Positions 25,016 through 31,904 of a stretch of 39,867 bases of DNA are shown here, piece after piece; position 1 is the stretch's first letter; each line of letters starts with the position of its first letter. This stretch comes from a virus, in IMG/VR virus record IMGVR_UViG_3300044712_000678, positions 1-39,867 of that record; one strand, written 5' to 3'. A program made the position numbers and the translations under genes. A model generated the notes under the pieces. The model saw only the letters and a list, made by a program, of their open reading frames with translations. It was not told the DNA's origin and made no database searches.

Positions 25016-26910
25016 GTTTTATTTGTCGATTCGATTAAATCCCAAAACGTCGGCCAGTCAAGCCGCTCTTCATCCGGCATAATCTCAGCTTGCAACGTGT
25101 CTGCAATAAACGAGAGCGCGGCCATATTATAAACTCTGATATCAAGAGCCTCATTTCTATCTCGCACCTGTACCCATGCAAGTTTCGTTTGTCCCGTCTT
25201 TGTTCGCACTGGTATTCTTTTCTCAGCCGTGAGCATTTGAAAATACTTTTCCCCATACTCTACGGGGAAGTGACAATACCCAAGCGGATAACTATTCCCT
25301 TCTTCTGGTTTCCCTTTTTGTAAATATCCGTAAAGCTCTGATTTAAAAATACTAGTCTGAATATCTACGCGCTTGACTGAAAACCCGGCAACGTCTCGCA
25401 ATGTAAAATATTTTTTCCCGTAAGCGTTCGATGATTCTCCCATTACTGGAAATACCCCGGCCGGGAACTGTTCACAAAATTGATACACTGTCGAAGTTCG
25501 ATATCCCGCGTCAATAAATGCCATCGTTACATTTTTCCCGCAATACTCCGAAGTCAACGCCTCTGATAATCCTTGCCATGCATCGGACATCAAATCGTTC
25601 GTATCGCCATAGAATACAAAATAATTAATTGACCATGATTCTTTATCCCTTCCCCATGCTACTACTTCGGCCTCTATGCGGTCGGATTGTACGTCTGCCG
25701 CCATTGTTATCAATAACGGTTTTGATTCTTCTGGCAACGTCCCGACTTTGTAATCTTCGCGCTTTAGCATGATCATAGCAAAAGGCGGAGCCTCCCCGCG
25801 CTCCTGGTATGTTTCACCTAAAACAGTATTCACAAAAGTTCTGAGCCTCGACTGATCGCCTTTAATTCCAATCCACTCCTGGACAATCGACTCCCATGAT
25901 CTAAACCCTACCGGAGAATATAACGAGCTTAAATGATATGATCTGTAATTTGGCTCTATCGCTTGCGATGTTGGCCGCCATTCTCCTTTTCCTAGAAAAT
26001 GGATCTTATCATCATTCTTCCATGGCTTGGAACAATACTCACATTCATACCGGACGGAATCCCAAATCAAAATACCTTTTTCATCTTGTTCATATTTAAG
26101 ATTATCAAACTTTAATTCTTGCATTTCTCCGCAATGCTTGCATGGTACAAACCACTTGCGCTGATCTCCGTTTTCGTAAAGCGTTTTTATCCGGCTTGAC
26201 CCGTCGACTAGAGGAGTCGAGATATATAATATTTTCCTAGTCCTCTCGAATGCGTCCGTTCGTCTTTCGGCCAAAATAAGAGGATCGCCTTCTTCCCCGA
26301 CTTCCGCCGGATATGCATCGACTTCATCGAATAATATTTTTTGAACTGAAAACTGGCGAAGCTTCGCGCCTGTATTTGGACCGACTGGCAAAAGAAACCC
26401 GCCGGGAAATTCTTTCTTGCTTTTTGTATCCCCTGTTTTCCTGCCGTGTTTTTTTTCTGTCTGTGAAAATATCTTATGCGCAATTCCGGCTGATTCAAGC
26501 ATGCGGTCAATTCTTAATTCGATGGCAGTCTCCGCCATTTCCTTATCGCCTGATATAAACATTGTCGGCCCTGGATCGTGGTCTATGGTATATCCTAATA
26601 TATTTTCCAAAACGCCGACGGTCATGGCAATTTGTGCGCCTTTCATGATCGCTACTTTTTGAATAGGTGAGTCTTCAGAAAAACAATCCGCTATCTCTTT
26701 TGCATACGGGACAACTTCCCATCGAAACGGGCCAGGATATGGAGTTAATCCTGGAAGTAATATTCTTTTATCTGTAGCCCATTGAGAAACTGACTTTCTA
26801 TTTATTTCACGCGGGCATATATCAAGAAGGTCTTTTAACCATTCGATTTGATCTTCTTTATCTTCGTGACTTATTATATTTTTGAGGCTCTTATTTTTAT
26901 TCTGGTTCAT
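25012..26910 (-). CDS. Large terminase subunit, GpA family, 632 aa
   Basis: GpA-type ATPase with KGAQIAMT (90-97) as the Walker A-like loop and ILFDEVD (192-198) as Walker B; a zinc-ribbon-like CKHCG and CEYCSKPW pair (about 252 and 289); and the nuclease region with MAADVQSDRIEAEVVAWG (about 403). Packages DNA into the prohead with the upstream small subunit, whose gene it overlaps by 14 bp. GpA-family enzymes usually cut at cos sites. Confidence 0.94.
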   Translation of the reverse strand: MNQNKNKSLKNIISHEDKEDQIEWLKDLLDICPREINRKSVSQWATDKRILLPGLTPYPGPFRWEVVPYAKEIADCFSEDSPIQKVAIMKGAQIAMTVGVLENILGYTIDHDPGPTMFISGDKEMAETAIELRIDRMLESAGIAHKIFSQTEKKHGRKTGDTKSKKEFPGGFLLPVGPNTGAKLRQFSVQKILFDEVDAYPAEVGEEGDPLILAERRTDAFERTRKILYISTPLVDGSSRIKTLYENGDQRKWFVPCKHCGEMQELKFDNLKYEQDEKGILIWDSVRYECEYCSKPWKNDDKIHFLGKGEWRPTSQAIEPNYRSYHLSSLYSPVGFRSWESIVQEWIGIKGDQSRLRTFVNTVLGETYQERGEAPPFAMIMLKREDYKVGTLPEESKPLLITMAADVQSDRIEAEVVAWGRDKESWSINYFVFYGDTNDLMSDAWQGLSEALTSEYCGKNVTMAFIDAGYRTSTVYQFCEQFPAGVFPVMGESSNAYGKKYFTLRDVAGFSVKRVDIQTSIFKSELYGYLQKGKPEEGNSYPLGYCHFPVEYGEKYFQMLTAEKRIPVRTKTGQTKLAWVQVRDRNEALDIRVYNMAALSFIADTLQAEIMPDEERLDWPTFWDLIESTNKT

Positions 26911-27502
26911 TTCCTAAATCTGCTTTTTGTAGAACTTCATAGGCTGCATTTAATGCTTTGGATATTTCATCCTCTAAAAGACTTTGAACGGTATTATTCT
27001 TTTCCCCTGATTTTACCATGGCAACAATTCGCGGGGCCATAATTTTCGGCATTCCCAAGAGCCGCATTTTAATTTCAGCGGAAAACTTACTGAATACCTG
27101 ACGGACCAATTCCCTTTCGATAAGCAAGCCAAGGCTTTCTAGTCTTTTCTGCTTAACGCTTCGAGTCTGTTCCCGCTTATATCTCAATTCGGCATCGGCT
27201 TTTTTTAGATATACAAGAGAATCATCGTCCAGGTCATCGTCATTATTATCAACTAGAACTCTTTTTGTTTTTACTTTTTCTTTTACAGTTTTTTTTTCTT
27301 CAGGCTTTTTTACTTTTTGTTTTTTTTTAACTGGATGGATCTTTTTATCTTTACGCGATGAAATCCATTCTTGATTAATCGCATGGCTTTCATTTATGTT
27401 TCCGTCTTGTGTGGTTTTTAATCTCCCCTGCTTCACGGCCATAGTCACGGCGGCGCGGGTCACTCCATATCTTTTTGAAAAATCCGATTTCGTTAGTGTC
27501 AT
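26897..27502 (-). CDS. Small terminase subunit (Nu1-like), 201 aa
   Basis: Start placed at ATG 27500-27502, with GGGAG 5 nt upstream; the ATG 12 bp earlier has no SD. N-terminal winged-helix DNA-binding domain (LTKSDFSKRYGVTRAAVTMAVKQGRL), a lysine-rich linker (about 50-85), then a helical segment ELRYKREQTRSVKQKRLESLGLLIERELVRQVFSKF that resembles terminase-binding parts of Nu1-type proteins. Should bind the packaging site, probably in the adjacent AT-rich region. Confidence 0.85.
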   Translation of the reverse strand: MTLTKSDFSKRYGVTRAAVTMAVKQGRLKTTQDGNINESHAINQEWISSRKDKKIHPVKKKQKVKKPEEKKTVKEKVKTKRVLVDNNDDDLDDDSLVYLKKADAELRYKREQTRSVKQKRLESLGLLIERELVRQVFSKFSAEIKMRLLGMPKIMAPRIVAMVKSGEKNNTVQSLLEDEISKALNAAYEVLQKADLGNEPE

Positions 27503-27947
27503 ATTGGCTCCCATGTTGGATAGTAAAACAGATTTATTGATTTAACAAGTCAGCCTTTCTATTTAACTATATATGAAATTCTATATGATGTAAGAGTTTC
27601 GGGGTCATGCAGACAACCCATTTAAAGTAATATTTGAGCACAGTACCTTTTGTATGATTTATTATACATATATATTTTTATATATATGCTTATTTTTTAA
27701 GCAGCATTTAAGCACATTTTCTTACACATGATGTCTATATATTATATAGAGTTGCAAACAATAAACGGCGTTTGTCAGCAGTGCTTACAAAAACATTCGC
27801 TAAATCATGGGGAACGATATAAATTTTTTAGTAAATAGCTCCCTCGCGCATGTGGAAAAGTGTATAAGCACTTTGACACTTAGTTGTAGTATATTACCTA
27901 TTTATATATATTACTTAGAATTAGTATGTTGTATTAGGTGTCAAAAT

Positions 27948-27987
27948 GGTGTAAGAAGGTGTAAGAAAAAAGGGGTGTGTGTAAGAA
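27948..27987. repeat. Iteron-like GTGTAAGAA repeats
   Basis: Two abutting copies of GGTGTAAGAA (27948-27957, 27958-27967) and a third GTGTAAGAA at 27979-27987. An inverted copy, TTCTTACAC, lies at 27719-27727. Spacing and orientation fit protein-binding sites. Confidence 0.6.
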
Positions 27988-28015
27988 ATGACATTGCTTA
28001 GATAATATACCTTTT

Positions 28016-28029
28016 ACATGTTAACATGT
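28016..28029. repeat. 14-bp perfect palindrome ACATGTTAACATGT
   Basis: Perfectly self-complementary, in the AT-rich region upstream of the AbrB-like gene; a possible operator for a dimeric regulator. Confidence 0.65.
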
Positions 28030-28055
28030 TTATATATAACATTTTCTGCATTGTT

Positions 28056-28094
28056 AAAATGTCTGAACAAGTTAATATATATTGTAGACATTTT
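28056..28094. repeat. Inverted repeat with 9-bp arms
   Basis: AAAATGTCT (28056-28064) and AGACATTTT (28086-28094) separated by 21 nt, then a T-rich run. Could be an operator pair or a weak hairpin. Confidence 0.55.
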
Positions 28095-28147
28095 TTATTA
28101 AATTGTTACCGCTTTACATCATACATATATAAATGTTTATAAAATGG

Positions 28148-28176
28148 TTGCTATATTGTTTATATTGTGTTACAAT
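28148..28176 (+). promoter_or_regulatory. Promoter of the AbrB-like gene
   Basis: TTGCTA (28148-28153), 17-bp spacer, TACAAT (28171-28176). Transcription would begin near 28183, about 26 nt before the chosen start codon. Confidence 0.55.
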
Positions 28177-28208
28177 GTGTTAGAAATTGCATTTTTAAGG
28201 GGGTTTTT

Positions 28209-28442
28209 ATGGGTCGAAATTATGGAGAACTGAAAGCGCGGGTAGGAGTGTCTGGAAAATCGTCACTATGCGTGATTATTCCAAAGGCGTTTGCCAACCA
28301 ACTGCATTTACGAAAAAAGGATGATGTGATCGTCTGCTTAACAGAAAACAATGAACTTTTGTTAAAATTCATGCTCTCAGTAAATGATATTAAATCAAGG
28401 GCTTATAATGAGGACAGGAGAAATGATTTTGAAATTACGTAA
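28209..28442 (+). CDS. AbrB/MazE-like transcription regulator, 77 aa
   Basis: The only plus-strand gene. Start at ATG 28209-28211 with AAGGGGG upstream; the longer frame from 28167 begins before the likely transcription start. Sequence KARVGVSGKSSLCVIIPKAFANQLHLRKKDDVIVCLTENNELLLKF is the swapped-hairpin AbrB/SpoVT fold: strand, IPKAFANQL, then the second strand pair. Such proteins bind DNA as dimers and act as repressors or antitoxins. No toxin gene is next to it, so a role in lysis-lysogeny or copy control of the adjacent AT-rich region is my inference. Confidence 0.75.
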   Translation: MGRNYGELKARVGVSGKSSLCVIIPKAFANQLHLRKKDDVIVCLTENNELLLKFMLSVNDIKSRAYNEDRRNDFEIT

Positions 28443-28472
28443 TATATAGTATTTTCTGAATATGAAAAAATC

Positions 28473-28500
28473 TTGACATCCAGCCCGGCCATGATATCAT
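28473..28500 (+). promoter_or_regulatory. Plus-strand promoter of a short transcript
   Basis: TTGACA (28473-28478), 16-bp spacer, TATCAT (28495-28500). No open frame follows; an intrinsic terminator begins about 40 bp beyond the expected start near 28507. Confidence 0.55.
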
Positions 28501-28506
28501 AAAGTA

Positions 28507-28570
28507 AATAAAAGCAGCCGTTGAGCTGACACACAAATTAGAGAAGGGCCCCAAATGGGGGCCTGTTTTA
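28507..28570 (+). ncRNA. Candidate small RNA of about 64 nt
   Basis: Bounded by the promoter at 28473-28500 and the terminator at 28546-28570. It is non-coding and runs toward the 3' end of the oppositely transcribed cysteine-repeat gene. Comparable in layout to small phage RNAs such as lambda OOP. Inferred from signals only. Confidence 0.4.
28546..28570 (+). terminator. Intrinsic terminator between converging genes
   Basis: Stem GGCCCC (28547-28552) / GGGGCC (28558-28563), 5-nt loop, then TGTTTTA. Ends transcription of the AbrB-like gene and the putative small RNA; on the minus strand the T-run is weak. Confidence 0.7.
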
Positions 28571-28571
28571 T

Positions 28572-29099
28572 TTATTCTTTTACAATTAAAGGGATTGATT
28601 TTTCCATCTCCATAATCGTTTTGACGATTTTGATATATTTTCTATATTCGACCCCGTGCAGTTTGTCGCCGTAGATTTTTTCTACGCGATCGACGAATTC
28701 ATAGAGAGTTCCGCGAAAGCATCCACATACAACTTGATTTTTATCATCAAGCCAGTATGTTGTCGTCTGCAATTCTCGACTCCCCATTATTTCGCCGGTA
28801 TACCGGCGGGGGTTTTGAGGAAAATTATCGCACGAAACGCACGAAACGCACGAACGGCACGAATCGCACGAAACGCACGAAACGCACAAAACGCACGAAA
28901 CGCACGAAACGCACGAAACGCACGAACGGCACGAATCGCACAAAACGCACGAACGGCACGAAACGCACGAAACGCAATTTATACAGTCTTTGCAGTTAAT
29001 CATTTTTTTCGATATTTCTTCCGATTCGATTTTGGTGTACAAATCGCAATCCCATTTGTTGCCGTTTTCGTCGACATAATAGCCATCAATCTTTTTCAT
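28572..29099 (-). CDS. Cysteine-repeat protein with C-terminal GSR/CGCF domain, 175 aa
   Basis: Residues 36-90 carry 19 cysteines at exact three-residue spacing (C-x-x repeats, mostly CVS, CRS, CDS, CVL). The N-terminus (about 1-34) is an ordinary charged segment. The C-terminus (about 103-175) has MGSRELQTTTYWLDDKNQVVCGCFRGTLYEFVDRVEKIYG, similar to a C-terminal domain I recall on repeat proteins from gut bacteria and phages. The repeat could form a metal-binding or disulphide-bonded rod. It is last in its operon, behind two very small genes. The start codon overlaps the upstream stop by 14 bp. Biological role unknown. Confidence 0.8.
   Translation of the reverse strand: MKKIDGYYVDENGNKWDCDLYTKIESEEISKKMINCKDCINCVSCVSCRSCVLCDSCRSCVSCVSCVSCVLCVSCVSCDSCRSCVSCVSCDNFPQNPRRYTGEIMGSRELQTTTYWLDDKNQVVCGCFRGTLYEFVDRVEKIYGDKLHGVEYRKYIKIVKTIMEMEKSIPLIVKE
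28829..28976. repeat. Tandem 9-bp repeat array (about 16.5 copies)
   Basis: Units of CGCACGAAA and one-base variants (CGCACGAAC, GGCACGAAT, CGCACAAAA) in strict 9-bp register, encoding the C-x-x repeats on the minus strand. A longer block reading DSCRSCVSCVSC occurs twice, so the array has grown by unequal duplication. Not a CRISPR array: there are no spacers. Confidence 0.92.
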
Positions 29100-29226
29100 T
29101 CGTCTTTTTCTCCTTTTTCGGTCTTCCGCCTTTTTTTCCGTTTTCGCGGGCCGCTTGTGATTTAGCTGGTGACTTTACGCGCCCGCCTTTTGCGCCCAGT
29201 TCTTGAGCCGCTTTATTCTTTGACAT
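29086..29226 (-). CDS. Small basic GKKGGRPKK protein, 46 aa
   Basis: Found by eye; start ATG 29224-29226 with GGGGGATC upstream. Sequence has AAQELGAKGGRV and ARENGKKGGRPKKEKK, a twice-repeated A-x2-x-G-x-K-GGR pattern; GGRPKK resembles an AT-hook. May bind DNA. Overlaps the cysteine-repeat gene start by 14 bp. Confidence 0.7.
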   Translation of the reverse strand: MSKNKAAQELGAKGGRVKSPAKSQAARENGKKGGRPKKEKKTNEKD

Positions 29227-29235
29227 TGATCCCCC

Positions 29236-29415
29236 TTATACTGTCCATTTGTAGGAAAATTCGTTTTCGATTGCTTCGACTACTGTCATTACGCAAAAAT
29301 CGTTGTCCGGGCCGTCGACCATGCAGAAAGTTTCGTTTTTATGGTATTTGACGAAAGCCTGATTTCTTCGTTTTACGCATTCCATGGCTTCTTGTTCTGT
29401 CTTAAAAAATTTCAT
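29236..29415 (-). CDS. Small hypothetical protein, 59 aa
   Basis: Found by eye. ATG at 29413-29415 follows AAGGGGGCAAT, a strong ribosome binding site, and is the first gene after the palindromic promoter. Starts MKFFKTEQEAMECVKRRN and has NETFCMVDGPDNDFCVMTVVEAIEN. Acidic, cytosolic; no family recognised. Confidence 0.75.
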   Translation of the reverse strand: MKFFKTEQEAMECVKRRNQAFVKYHKNETFCMVDGPDNDFCVMTVVEAIENEFSYKWTV

Positions 29416-29446
29416 ATTGCCCCCTTGGCTAATGCCTTATGCTCTA

Positions 29447-29475
29447 AATATAACCAAAGCGCTTTGGTTTGTCAA
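29447..29475 (-). promoter_or_regulatory. Strong sigma70 promoter with operator in its spacer
   Basis: TTGACA (29470-29475), 17-bp spacer, TATATT (29447-29452), driving the three small leftward genes. A 16-bp perfect palindrome fills the spacer, so a bound dimer would block RNA polymerase. Confidence 0.78.
29453..29468. promoter_or_regulatory. 16-bp perfect palindrome operator ACCAAAGCGCTTTGGT
   Basis: Perfect dyad lying wholly between the -35 and -10 boxes. The ribbon-helix-helix protein encoded at 29634-29819 or the AbrB-like regulator are candidates to bind it. Confidence 0.7.
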
Positions 29476-29480
29476 CTTAT

Positions 29481-29533
29481 TTTTATGCTTTTATAGAAGA
29501 AAACGGCATTTATTTTTATAAAAAAGCATAAAA
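29481..29533. repeat. Long AT-rich inverted repeat
   Basis: TTTTATGCTTTTATA (29481-29495) pairs with 29517-29533 except for a 2-nt bulge. It lies between the terminator and the palindromic promoter; a second hairpin for transcription termination or insulation. Confidence 0.55.
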
Positions 29534-29578
29534 AAACGGTATTTTTCGGACTTATTTAAAAACCGCTTGAAATACCGT
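29530..29578 (-). terminator. Intrinsic terminator of the replication/recombination operon
   Basis: 9-bp stem ACGGTATTT/AAATACCGT (29570-29578 with 29536-29544) followed on the minus strand by a T run (29530-29535). Loop is long (about 25 nt). It ends the operon whose last gene is the RHH protein. Confidence 0.6.
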
Positions 29579-29633
29579 CAAAGATATACTTTTAAAATCG
29601 TTTTAAAGACCTCAGGCCGAGCCTGTATTGAGT

Positions 29634-29819
29634 TTATTCTGCTTTTGCGTGTAATTTTGCCATTGAACCGCTAGAACTGTGTTTATTGAGCTTTTCAAAG
29701 ATAACCATCTTCGAGAATTGGGAAGGAGTTAGCCCGCGAGCGCGGGCATTAAGTAATATTTTCTCATATTCTTCTATTGTAACGGTAAAGGATATTCCTT
29801 TTGATTTATTGTTCGGCAT
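29634..29819 (-). CDS. Ribbon-helix-helix (Arc/CopG-like) DNA-binding protein, 61 aa
   Basis: ATG at 29817-29819 has TAGGAG 9 nt upstream; the longer frame starts at a TTG and is rejected. KGISFTVTIEEYEKILLNARARGLTPSQFSKMVIFEKLNK fits strand (ISFTVTIEE), helix, turn (GLTPSQF), helix of RHH repressors, which bind palindromes as dimers. It lies about 160 bp from the 16-bp operator. Confidence 0.75.
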   Translation of the reverse strand: MPNNKSKGISFTVTIEEYEKILLNARARGLTPSQFSKMVIFEKLNKHSSSGSMAKLHAKAE

Positions 29820-30171
29820 CTCTGAGTCTCCTATCAATATTTTCGATCATCTGAACCCCGACGGCTACCATCTGGACCAGTTCGGCGCGTTGCTTTTTAA
29901 AGTCGGATTCCGCGAATATTTCGCAAAACTCCTCGGCTATGATTTCAAGCCATGAAATCGGATGGTCAAGGTCGGGCTTATTATTCGAGTATTTTTGAGC
30001 CTCGGCCTTATCAAAATATAACCGATTAATCCTGTCTATATTTTTTTGATCGCCGTAAATGATCGGGTGATTTTGTTCACCCCATTTGTCATGCTGGTTT
30101 TTGCGCTCTTCTAAAATTTCGTATAGGACGGATTCTGTTTTCTCGATGTTGAGTGGTTTATAGTCTTCCAT
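29806..30171 (-). CDS. MazG-like nucleotide pyrophosphohydrolase-type protein, 121 aa
   Basis: ILEERKNQHDKWGEQNHP (about 18-35) and WLEIIAEEFCEIFAESDF ... RAELVQMVAVGVQMIE (about 74-115) match phage MazG-like proteins, whose EExxE...ELxQ residues coordinate Mg and cleave NTPs or (p)ppGpp-like nucleotides. It may clean up nucleotide pools or blunt host stress alarms. Overlaps both neighbours by about 14 bp. Confidence 0.72.
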   Translation of the reverse strand: MEDYKPLNIEKTESVLYEILEERKNQHDKWGEQNHPIIYGDQKNIDRINRLYFDKAEAQKYSNNKPDLDHPISWLEIIAEEFCEIFAESDFKKQRAELVQMVAVGVQMIENIDRRLRDAEQ

Positions 30172-30556
30172 AGATTTCTACTCCATCAATAATCTTTTTA
30201 ATCCCTTCGATAAACTCCCATTGATAAAGAGCCACAAGCTCCTCTCCTAAGCTGTCAAAATCTTCTTGCACCTTTGTTAATTCTCCTATGGATAATCCTA
30301 TCCGTCTGAAAAAATCCAAAGTCACGTGCATCGACTCATGAACTATTGTTTCAAGCTCAACAGGCTCGCCGATATAAAAATGAACTCCTGGAGTTTTATT
30401 TGTTATATCGTAAAATCCTTTTATTCCTTTTACTTGATCCGTTTCAATAGGTAATTTATGAAGAAATACTTCAAGAAGATAATTTTCAGGATACATTCCC
30501 TCATGAGTATATTCTACTGAAAAACTGCTTTTTATTATTTGGTCATTATTTAACAT
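30158..30556 (-). CDS. Zincin-like HExxH phage protein, 132 aa
   Basis: HESMH at 73-77 followed by a helix and GEELVALYQWEF (about 103-114), a plausible zinc ligand Glu in the downstream helix. This is the minimal metallopeptidase-like layout seen in small phage proteins of unknown substrate. No signal peptide, so it acts in the cytoplasm. Confidence 0.6.
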   Translation of the reverse strand: MLNNDQIIKSSFSVEYTHEGMYPENYLLEVFLHKLPIETDQVKGIKGFYDITNKTPGVHFYIGEPVELETIVHESMHVTLDFFRRIGLSIGELTKVQEDFDSLGEELVALYQWEFIEGIKKIIDGVEIYGRL

Positions 30557-30945
30557 TTTATTTTACCTCCATTAAGTATAAACCCTTGACAAAACTGCCC
30601 AAACCAAATCGGGATATCGTTTTTGTTTACACATCTTTCTTTTGCGTATCTTATTGCTTCATGGTTAAATTCTTTATCATTATTCCAGAGCTGATATAAT
30701 TCTTCCATTGTTTTTTCATTTGTAGTACTTATTTCTTCGACCGATGATTCTTGTAATCCCTCACATTCTTTCCATTCTAGCTTTAAAAGGCTCTTGACTC
30801 TGGTTTCATTTCCGCCTTCTAAATCATCATAGAATAAAACATAAAATACGCTATTAACGAAATCAATTGACGTGACACATTCGTCTTTATAAACTGGATA
30901 ATAATATTTCCCATTCATTCTTATTTTGTGCTTATAGACTTTCAT
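30550..30945 (-). CDS. Hypothetical protein, 131 aa
   Basis: Start taken at ATG 30943-30945 (ATGA overlap with the C39-like gene and GAGGATCGG upstream) instead of the longer frame to 30984. Opens MKVYKHKIRMNGKYYYPVYKDE with VNSVFYVLFYDDLEGG, beta-rich, then a helical acidic half. No family recognised. Confidence 0.7.
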   Translation of the reverse strand: MKVYKHKIRMNGKYYYPVYKDECVTSIDFVNSVFYVLFYDDLEGGNETRVKSLLKLEWKECEGLQESSVEEISTTNEKTMEELYQLWNNDKEFNHEAIRYAKERCVNKNDIPIWFGQFCQGFILNGGKIKC

Positions 30946-31649
30946 CCGATCCTCACTGTATAGCCTTCGACATTCTCCTGCCATTCGGCTTGAGTCAATT
31001 CCCGATTCATCGCCGACGTGCCATAATATCGCGCTGGATAATAATTCCCCGGCCAGGGGTCATTGTAAATAATATTTCCGGTTTGATCGTCGAAGCCGAC
31101 AACGGTAAAAAAATGCCCTGGCACTTTTTTAATATCCGATTCTTTGAAGCAAGCCAAAAACGAGAAATTTTCCTTAATCCATTTTGAAATATATTCATAC
31201 GACTTATCCCATGCAAAAATAGCCGTGACATCGAAAACGTCTTTGACCATCGCGGGATAAAACTGCGGAATGCGATTTCCTGCCCATGTTGCAGGATCTG
31301 TCTCTGGCCTGATTTTACGCATAATAGGATAATTGCGCGGATCGTTAAACCAATCGGCGGCAATTTGTTCAGGTTGTGGACTATAAAATCCTGGACATTC
31401 AAAAGTGCCAAGTTTCCCGATTGCGTGAACTCCCATAGTCGCCGCTGTCGGGCCGCATGTCTCAAGATATCCGCCCATGGCTTGCATCGCTTTTGCGATA
31501 ATCGAATCTGAAATTCCGAATGATTTTAGTGACGCGGTAATTTTTGCGCGGTCTTCGATATCGTCTTTTCGGATCTGCTCTTCAGATGGATTATTGACTT
31601 GAGAATAAACTGCGTCTTGCAATGCGCCGTATTTCGTGAAGTGTTTCAT
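30942..31649 (-). CDS. C39-like cysteine peptidase, candidate endolysin, 235 aa
   Basis: Catalytic layout of papain-like C39 peptidases: LETCGPTAATM with Cys65, VPGHFFTVVGFDD with His179, and IIYNDPW with Asn196/Asp197. No signal peptide or cell-wall-binding domain. It is the only candidate cell-wall hydrolase I see; no lysozyme, amidase or transglycosylase motif is present elsewhere. It could cut peptide cross-links at lysis, or act on a cytosolic protein, since it lies among early genes far from the spanins. Confidence 0.68.
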   Translation of the reverse strand: MKHFTKYGALQDAVYSQVNNPSEEQIRKDDIEDRAKITASLKSFGISDSIIAKAMQAMGGYLETCGPTAATMGVHAIGKLGTFECPGFYSPQPEQIAADWFNDPRNYPIMRKIRPETDPATWAGNRIPQFYPAMVKDVFDVTAIFAWDKSYEYISKWIKENFSFLACFKESDIKKVPGHFFTVVGFDDQTGNIIYNDPWPGNYYPARYYGTSAMNRELTQAEWQENVEGYTVRIG

Positions 31650-31900
31650 TTTGGTAACTCCTTATGAAAAAGTGTATCATTATTAAAAACGCGCCCACAA
31701 TTGACGCATTTTGCCACGGCTACATATCCAGGCAATCCATAAATATTATAATGTTTTTGAATTTTAAAATATCCAATTCTATGAAGATTATGATCTTTGA
31801 AAGCCGGATTGATACATTCTTGACGCGTTCTCTTTGGTGAACTATATCCATAATCAGGGAAATATTTTTGATTCTTTTCCATTTCTTCAATCATCGTCAT
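31646..31900 (-). CDS. Hypothetical protein with one CxxC, 84 aa
   Basis: ATGA overlap with the peptidase gene. Contains GYSSPKRTRQECINPAF and AVAKCVNCGRVFNND (about 63-77), a half zinc-ribbon. Four nt after the stop of the 60-residue membrane protein. No family recognised. Confidence 0.7.
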   Translation of the reverse strand: MTMIEEMEKNQKYFPDYGYSSPKRTRQECINPAFKDHNLHRIGYFKIQKHYNIYGLPGYVAVAKCVNCGRVFNNDTLFHKELPK

Positions 31901-31904
31901 TTCT

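Larger units (their letters stand above)
27503..28208. other. AT-rich non-coding region, candidate origin/packaging/control region
   Basis: No gene on either strand. Very AT-rich with many short repeats: TAAGCAC-like motifs in both directions (near 27707, 27781, 27865), GTGTAAGAA repeats, opposed TTTGACAC/GTGTCAAA arms (27872-27879, 27938-27945), a 14-bp palindrome and a 9-bp-arm inverted repeat. It separates the leftward late operon from the only rightward gene. The small terminase gene next to it makes it the likely site of cos; the iterated motifs suggest a replication origin or repressor sites. Confidence 0.6.

Noticed and set aside
27661-27700. TATATA-rich stretch as a specific promoter for the terminase operon
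   Set aside because: Many TATA-like hexamers are expected in such AT-rich DNA and none has a convincing -35 box at proper spacing on the minus strand.
28829-28976. Possible CRISPR array
   Set aside because: Nine-base units abut without spacers and lie in a coding frame; no cas genes are present.
28656-29165. Plus-strand frames with Arg-Thr-Lys and Ala-Arg-Asn repeats over the 9-bp array
   Set aside because: They are antisense readings of the same tandem repeat; the minus frame has a proper start, strong upstream context and a sensible C-terminal domain.
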